Below, in pieces: positions 57,995 to 64,000 of a stretch of 64,000 bases of DNA; positions within the stretch are counted from its first letter, which is position 1, and each line of letters opens with the position of its first letter. The notes below the pieces were generated by a model, which made no database searches, was not told where the DNA came from, and saw only the letters and a list, made by a program, of their open reading frames with translations. The stretch lies in NCBI GenBank assembly GCA_029204225.1, contig CM055098.1, positions 5,635,246-5,699,245 of the forward strand, read 5' to 3'. Position numbers and translations under genes: made by a program. This stretch comes from Diphasiastrum complanatum. Lineage: Eukaryota; Streptophyta; Lycopodiopsida; Lycopodiales; Lycopodiaceae.

Positions 57995-60634
57995 TCATTG
58001 GATGTTCTTTGCCGAGGAACCCACTGCTTCCCTACACGAACCCGACATCCTCCATTCCCTATGCCTTGCATTAGCTGTGGATGACTTCCAAGCGGCTCTT
58101 CTGGCTAAATTTGATAAAGAGATCATTGAAGTCAACCCTCGAGCCCGTGTTTCTTCGATGTTTTGTCTGCTCAAAACTCCTCTATAAAACCACTGAAATA
58201 TCTCTACCAAGGCATTGTTAAGACCTTTACCTCCACCGTGTCTTGAATTTTTTAAATACGCAGCCTTGGCCCTATAATGACTCTTCTCCATCCCTTGGGT
58301 ATTCCAAATAGCCAATGATCCATATGTCTTTAAAAACCAAGGTCCATGAGCGTACAAAATGTGCTGTTTGCAAAAGAATCTAATTAGTACATTTCACCTG
58401 GAAGAAAAAAATAAAGACAAAACACTAACCATATAATGAGTGATGTGTGTTTCTCCCCATGCATCAATCATCAATCGAGTGAATGCTTGTACTTCCGTCT
58501 GATATCTATCATAATCTTCCTCCCTCAAGTCTTTTTTATTGATAGTCAGTGACAAAGCATCAAATGCTTGCCACACTTTTGCACGTGTGGCAGCCATACG
58601 TGGATCCGAGACAATATTTGTTGTGCATTCACACACTCTCTTCCAATACTCATATTGAAGACTACTTTCTCGTCCAGTATGATTTGACAAGAAATGCCTT
58701 GCTTTGTGCCCCCCATGGAAACTTTTGCCGGCAAGTCTTGAGTTTTTTCACTCAACTCAACGTCCTTGGAAAGATTCACATGGCCTCCGTGAAGCCCCAT
58801 TTCTGATAACACTACCTCTAGATTTCGAATGCTAAGATCCGCGCGTGATTTGGCTTGCATATTCCATGCACAACAACAATGCTAATATAACAACTTGTCC
58901 AATATCCGCAATTCACCGTGCATCGTGCAAAAATGGACTCTTTCGAGAGGAATCTCTAATACAGGACTCCATGCTTTGTCTAGATTCTGCCTGTTTGGTG
59001 GAACTCGTTGGTTGCAATGCAACACACCTTTATTTCGGCCACTTTCAGACATACAATATATGCAAAAATGTTTGGCATTCGCACTGAGCCTGCAACCAAA
59101 CATGCATTTTAGGGTCTTCAAATCGGCAGCTAAGTGCCATTCCACAGTAAAATTTTGGCCATCAACACTTAGCAATTGTCCTCCACTTTGTGCTCGTATT
59201 ACCTTGGATATATTGCATCGTTCAAATACCCACTTCAACACATCTTGGGTCTCTTTATGAACTTCAAATGCAGCTATCCACCATATATGATTTTCAGATT
59301 GCACACTAAATTTATTGGACTCACTTCCAGTTGACTCCTGCAATGCTTGTTTCATCAACGTGATTGTGACACGTTCTAGTTTGTGACCTTTTACGATCTC
59401 CGCTTCATCCAACTTAATGACAAATATAGCTTTGCCTCCAATATCTGCAATACCAAATTCTTGTAAATAACATACAATTATTGTTGCTTACGAAAAATAG
59501 AAAAATTATAATTGAAATTGTTGTGAAACGAACTCACCATCTCTTTTGACATTGTAATGTCGTATCATCATTGCTTGGACCTTTTCCAGATCCAAAAATA
59601 TATTGTTGTATTGGTTATAATAAAAACAAACAATAGATCCCTTTTGCTTGCTGGATATCTTAAAAGTATCCTGAATATGGAAGAATTCACCTAATTCATT
59701 TTCTATAAATGAATTGCATTCTCGCTTTGTAGTTTGAAGCAATTTGTAAGCAGGTAATATTTGATATCGTTTCAACCCATTTTGGTCAGATTTTTTCATA
59801 AATTTTTTCAATGCTCTATATCCTTTTCGACTCACACCTCCTTGATCACACACATAAACTATTTCTCTAACATTTGGATTCGGTTGAAACCTGGTAGCAA
59901 GTCTTCTTGCAATCTTTAAACGAAATGAATTACTCGTTTCATTTCCACAATCTGCATCAAATCTTTACCCTTCATGAATTGCTTCATATGTTTGGTGCTT
60001 TGGAAATGATCTCCGACCATGTTATTCAAAAATTCTTTTGTCAATCTCTTGCGTCTTTTACTAGCACCACCACTTGGTGTCAGAACATCTAGTTTGCGCC
60101 TTTTAGTATTGTCTTTTGATTGGTCATCCGGTGAGACTCGACGCTTTCGCTGAAATCCATATAATATCTTTTGAAGACTAATGTTTGAAGATTGCAATTC
60201 TTCAAACTTTGTGACAGATCTGGTGAGCTCTAATTTTAGATTTGTTATCTCTTTAGCCAATGTCTGAGTGTTTGTTGCAATGATTTTAATTGCTCATTCA
60301 TGTATGTCATATGAATGTTTGCACTATTCGCTAGCATTTCAGCTTGGATTCTTCGAGAATCCATAACTTGATAGTAGCCAAGAAGTCCTTTGGCACCATC
60401 GCCAACGAACCTTAACAAAGTATGTACATCACAAAATTGAGGAGAAATATTGGTCAATGGATTAGGTGGATACAAATCACCTTTTACCCATAGATCGATA
60501 TTTTTCATTGCTTTTAATTTCCAACAATGCATTTCGTATGAGTTTAGATTAACACCCCATGCAGCTTTGGTTATGGAATACTCCTCTAAGTTCACATGCA
60601 AGTGACATTTTGTTCCCATCTTGAAAAAGTCCAA
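57995..60634 (-). pseudogene. RNase H/DDE-like transposase relative, intron-containing and degenerate
   Basis: Minus-strand exons: 60634-60245 and 60260-59916 overlap by a frameshift (HLHVNLEEYSITKAAWGVNL; coiled coil ITNLKLELTRSVTKFEELQ; KRRKLDVLTPSGGASKRRKR, a likely nuclear signal). 59940-59541 (YRALKKFMKKSDQNGLKRYQ, PAYKLLQTTKRECNSFIENE) ends in GTGAGT. 59445-58546 contains IWWIAAFEVHKETQDVLKWV, EWHLAADLKTLKCMFGCRLS, HFCIYCMSESGRN and RVHFCTMHGELRILDKLL, then a TAG. 58690-58432 (frameshifted) is WKRVCECTTNIVSDPRMAAT. 58370-57995 is HGPWFLKTYGSLAIWNTQGM, EKSHYRAKAAYL. The order 'DLK-x-L-x(3)-G ... C-x2-C ... hxxVH ... LH..LRI.D.LL ... GSL..W..QG.EK' resembles uncharacterised RNase H-fold proteins of corals and other animals (from memory). 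At least three frameshifts and one stop. Confidence 0.6.
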
Positions 60635-60639
60635 GGTCC

Positions 60640-60944
60640 AAGAAGATCTTCAAAAACGAATTTGGCTTAATGTTAGTTTGAAGTATGCATTTGAAATGAG
60701 CTAGACATGGAGTATTGTGTCATGCCTAGGTCCTATGTGTTGTACTTTTGGGATGACATTCAATGATAGGCTTTGTCCTACTCTAAGGTTACCCTAGTAT
60801 AGTCTATGTAACAAACCTACTAAAGTCTATGAAAATAGATCTTAGAGATAGCTCTTAACTCAAGCTCACTCTATGTGGTAACCCATGGTAAAGGTGCCAC
60901 GTAGGATGGATTAGCATTACACTAATTATGATTAAGAAACTTGT
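60640..60944. other. Spacer between two transposase-like genes
   Basis: AT-rich, no gene seen. Contains two 'agtctatg' words and a tataaa-less region, so no promoter can be proposed for either gene. Confidence 0.35.
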
Positions 60945-62450
60945 TTAGGCAAGGAAGAGGCCCTTTTTGAGTTCAAAAAGGGCCCTAATGGTGCGACATT
61001 GTAGTGAGCATGGACTATCATGGGAATATCCGTCAACACAATGGAACGAGCATGAGCCTAGGTTGCGCTGACAATCCCATTTCACATCACATTGCACCTC
61101 ATCCTTGCTGACCAACCAGAAAACCCTTCTTGTATTGCAACTGTAACCTTCTCCTTTTGGCCTAAATGTTTCTTTTAAATATGCAACCACATCTGTTGCA
61201 CATTTCAAGGGCTAGCCATCTGGTTTCAACTCATGAGTGAGAGTTCTCTTGATGACCGCGCCCACTCCGTTGTGCTCGTCTTTTTCATGGCCTGAGGCAG
61301 AAAAATTATGCATCATTTGCAGACATGTCAAGTGATAATATCTGGCCAAAAAGGGAACAAATTGTTAGATTTTTTATTTTTATGTTGGCTGTGATAAACA
61401 GTGCTTGCAAACAGTACCCGTAGTTTTGAACCTGGTGTCCTGTCTGCTACCAATTTGGTACTATATTTGGGTGTCTCATATAGTCCCAGTTTGTTACTAT
61501 ATCTATTAGGGAAATAGTACCAAAATTGGTACTCCAGAACAGTGTAGTTTGGTGCTATGAGACGGACTATGTAGTTAAAGTCTTATAGTTCAATACCAAT
61601 TTTGGTACTATTTGAAGTAACAAACTTGAAAACTACAAAGTAATAATAATAGATAGTGAGAACCCCCAACAAATATACTTGGCCATGAAGAAGAAAGGCC
61701 TTCGAGCTTTGAATTGGGACGTCGCACCGTCTGACCACACCCAATGACACCTCAGATTATACTTGTTCTCTTTCAACCAATTTTCATGCAATAGTAGACA
61801 GTGCTGTACGAATAAGGTGTCATGCAGCTTATCATCTGATATGTAAAAATGAAGAGTCTTTTCAACCGCACCTGCAGAGTTTCTAACATGCGTTATGTGC
61901 ACAAGTATCGTGACCTGATTAGACCACCAGTGCATGAACTGTATCTTGTTCTGCATCTTGAACGAATAATTCTCCGCAAAGTCAATGAATAAAACAACAA
62001 CATCTGAAGGAAATTTCAACAAGTGTTGTGACTACCACCGAAACACAAAGTTATGCTTGATGAAGTTTTTCAGATGTGTTGAAACCAGGTCAACAAAAGC
62101 ATTACTCCGCATTCTTTGCACTACCAAATCCTTTCTCTTCTTGATAGAACCGCCCTCATTAACAAACCCTGACGTAACATCTGTAGAAGTCTTTATAGAC
62201 AACTCCCTGATGTCCATTGATGTCTTAGAGGGACATAATGGCAATGTGCAAATGCCGCATTTACTGCAGTCCCTGAACAAGCATGTTTTTGCATGGTATT
62301 CTGAATTAGGTGGCTTTGCACATAAAAGCGATTCCCACATATTGCTGATGCTGGGACAAACAGATTGGTTTGCTTTGCAAATATCCGATTTTGTAAGTTG
62401 ATCCAAGACGACTTGAACATTAAATCAAACATAACCTGTGTGTAAAATTC
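60945..62450 (-). pseudogene. DDE-like transposase relative with GGTACT-rich intron
   Basis: Minus-strand order: an acceptor-like acacacag at about 62434; 62406-62032 contains a CLFRDCSKCGICTLPLC cysteine cluster and NAFVDLVSTHLKNFIKHNF. A TAG (62032) is followed in frame by LLKFPSDVVVLFIDFAENYS and YISDDKLHDTLFVQHCLLLH, CHWVWSDGATSQFKARRPFF. An intron (61665-61293) holds GGTACT words. The exon 61292-60945 reads GHEKDEHNGVGAVIKRTL and VAYLKETFRPKGEGYS. The acidic positions (DFAENY, WSDG..SQFK) and the GHxK...GxGxxxKR box match, from memory, uncharacterised DDE-like proteins of aquatic animals. One in-frame stop (W-stop-SQH) and a TAG in KPDG-stop-PLK suggest decay. Confidence 0.6.
61350..61660 (-). 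repeat. GGTACT-rich intron of the DDE-like gene
   Basis: ccaatttggtactatatttggg, agtttgttactatatc, agtaccaaaattggtactcc, accaattttggtactatttg. The same words as in the introns at 42-50 kb, here inside the intron between the SDG..SQFK exon and the GHxK exon. Confidence 0.65.
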
Positions 62451-62640
62451 ATAGCAATACTATCAAATGAGAGAAAATGAGAACTAGAATCAAAGGCCAG
62501 CCTCATAAAATGAAAGCCATTCAAAAGTGACATATTGAAGTGACATATAGAATTATAGATATGTTAGTTAATACACATACCACAATTGCTTTTTCTAGCT
62601 TTTACATGTACTGTGATAGTTAGATACAACAAAGTGAAAC
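62450..62640. other. Short AT-rich spacer
   Basis: No feature seen between the DDE-like gene and the copia remnant. Confidence 0.35.
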
Positions 62641-62643
62641 TAC

Positions 62644-64000
62644 CTACATGTGAATGACTTTAAGAAGCTCACATACACTGATGTTCATGGATAAAGCATA
62701 TAATGTAGTGGCAAAGGCACTTGCTGATTTCCTATCCACTTTGTCACCTGCAAAATCCGAGTCGCTATAGGCTGTTAAGGCAATATTAGTCCCTCTATAC
62801 AATATGCCAAAATTCTTAGTAGGTGAAATGTATCTAAGAATAGATCGATTGCAGGCTGTGTGTTTACAGGTGTTATTGTGGTCATTTGGAGACCAGGGTG
62901 AGGTGAAATGCATGTTAGCAGATGTAGTGTAGAGTGTTTGTGCAGGTGGAGTTTGGCTTTGCAGGTCGATGCAGAGATCAGACTATAGAGTTAGTAATAG
63001 GGAAGGCCAAGTCTTTTGGCCATCTTCCAATGTGAAACCAAAGGACTTTGCATGAATTGGCTTAACTTTCCAACACTATAACTAAGATCAGGTCTAGTTA
63101 TAGTTAAATGAATCAAGGAGTCTATAAGCCTTCTATATAATGTGATGTCCTCAAGGGATGCTTCATCACCATCAATAGATGCATTTACATGTTTCTTCAT
63201 TTGAGTCTCAATGCCTTTACAATTCTTCATTCCAAATATACCTAGGATGGATGTAGCATACTTAGATAGCTAAAATCACATCCTCTAGTAGCTTCTACTC
63301 CTAGAATGAAGCTTTATAGGCCAAGATCTACCATTTTAAACTCTTTTTCTAAAGCAATTTTTACATCTCTAATTCCATCTAGATCATAACCATTCACGAT
63401 AATGTCATCTACATACAAAACAAAAATAATGATCTTGCCATCATGAAATCTTATGTACAATGATGGATCATATGCACTCATTACAAAATTGATGGAAATG
63501 AGAAAATAGTTTAGCCTAGAGTACCATGCTCTAGGTGCTTGCTTGAGCCCATAAAGGCTCTTCTTCAAAAAACACATCTCACCTTCATGCTTTGCCTTGA
63601 TGAAGCCCTCGATTTGCCTCATGCAGATCTTCTCCTCCAAATAACCATTGAGGAAAGCATTTGTGAAATCAAGTTGGAATAGCTCACAATTGAAGGTTGT
63701 AGCAAGACTAATGATCAACCTGATAGTAACAAGCTTAGCCACAAGAGCAAAAGTCTCATCATAATCAATGCCTTTGGTTCGTAAAACCCTTTTGCTACAA
63801 AGGCTAGCTTTATGCTTACTTATTGATCCATCTTGATTATACTTCAATCTAAACATCCACTTTCAATCAAGTGGTTTCTTCCCTCGAGAAAAATTCACAA
63901 GATCCCAAGTATGATTCTCAATGAGAGCATCATACTCTACTTGCATAGTATCCATCCAACTCTTAGATTTACAAGCATCTTCATAGCATGTTGGCATATC
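62644..64000 (-). pseudogene. Copia RT and RNase H (fourth lineage), running off the window
   Basis: Minus strand: 64000-63860 linker with CKSKSWMDTMQVEYDALIEN and HTWDLVNFSRGKKPL, a TGA, then 63856-63314 FRLKYNQDGSISKHKA, TKGIDYDETFALVAKLVTIR, CELFQLDFTNAFLNGYLEEK, SLYGLKQAPRAWYSRLNYF and the catalytic VLYVDDIIVNG near 63400. 63230-62991 reads NCKGIETQMKK, YRRLIDSLIHLTITRPDLSY. 62913-62644 is the RNase H start AYSDSDFAGDKVDRKSAS. The RT blocks are intact between 63856 and 63314, the best preserved RT of the window for motif content. The left end is lost at about 62640; gag, protease and integrase lie beyond 64000. Confidence 0.9.

Noticed and set aside
56300-60890. An 11-bp match (cacatagagtg) in inverted orientation near both ends of the 56.3-60.9 kb gene pair as possible terminal inverted repeats
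   Set aside because: The match is short, not at a clear element edge on either side, and has no target duplication; chance cannot be excluded.

Overview
This window looks like a repeat-rich intergenic block of a large plant nuclear genome. I found no intact conserved host gene, rRNA gene, tRNA gene with a canonical fold, or CRISPR array. The sequence is mostly decayed transposable elements nested in one another: Ty1/copia elements with the plant-type initiator-Met primer binding site (TGGTATCAGAGC), a Ty3/gypsy element and a chromodomain chromovirus, a LINE, a non-autonomous LTR element with no coding capacity, a gag-only LTR element, a MITE, a tRNA-derived retroposon, and very long GA/CT and TA microsatellites. 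The overall style (giant GA tracts, very old elements, two transposase-like families that resemble uncharacterised aquatic-animal proteins) suggests a large-genome non-seed plant such as a fern. That assignment is inference and is not proven by the window.

Layout, left half. 1-835: fragments of two copia families (called A and B here) in opposite orientations. 836-3634 (-): decayed coiled-coil protein gene of unknown function. 3764-8771 (-): complete non-coding LTR element with two 1.2-kb LTRs, PBS and PPT. 9.3-11.2 kb: family A LTR, a TTCGAGTCG array and a higher-order repeat with hairpins. 11.6-14.2 kb: microsatellites and a duplicated 0.2-kb block. 14.2-17.7 kb (+): copia B, carrying an 87-bp tRNA-like insertion. 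17.8-26.3 kb (-): copia A, split by a 6.25-kb gag-only LTR element (18592-24841). 26.3-27.3 kb: TTCGAGTCG array in reverse orientation, then a TA/GA microsatellite and a family B LTR piece. 27.4-29.2 kb (+): a third copia (C). 29.2-34.5 kb (-): Ty3/gypsy, interrupted by a chromovirus (30.7-33.6 kb, +) whose own left LTR is interrupted by a 770-bp solo LTR. 35.1-36.26 kb: an LTR pair (family F). 36.26-37.6 kb (+): LINE.

Layout, right half. 38-41.6 kb: no gene seen. 41.98-50.28 kb (+): scattered exons of a gene that ends in an FCP1/HAD-phosphatase-like domain. Its introns are packed with GGTACT/AGTACC words, and it is split by copia A copies (43.1-46.0 kb, one carrying a MITE) and a short copia G (46-47.8 kb). 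51.8-56.3 kb (+): the most complete copia A (gag, zinc knuckles, protease, integrase, RT, RNase H, tail, partial LTR). 56.3-60.6 kb (-): two intron-containing degenerate genes, an unknown one and an RNase H/DDE-like transposase relative. 60.9-62.45 kb (-): a second, different DDE-like transposase relative, whose intron also carries GGTACT words. 62.6-64.0 kb (-): a copia RT/RNase H that runs off the window.

Most noteworthy: (i) the GGTACT-rich introns shared by the FCP1-like gene and the 61-62 kb transposase-like gene, which hint at one undescribed DNA-transposon family carrying a phosphatase-like gene; (ii) the gag-only element with ten or so 150-bp repeats in its leader; (iii) premature stops that are largely TAG at expected Gln codons, consistent with decay of methylated CAG sites. 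Everything here is read from sequence without database searches; family resemblances from memory are stated as such.
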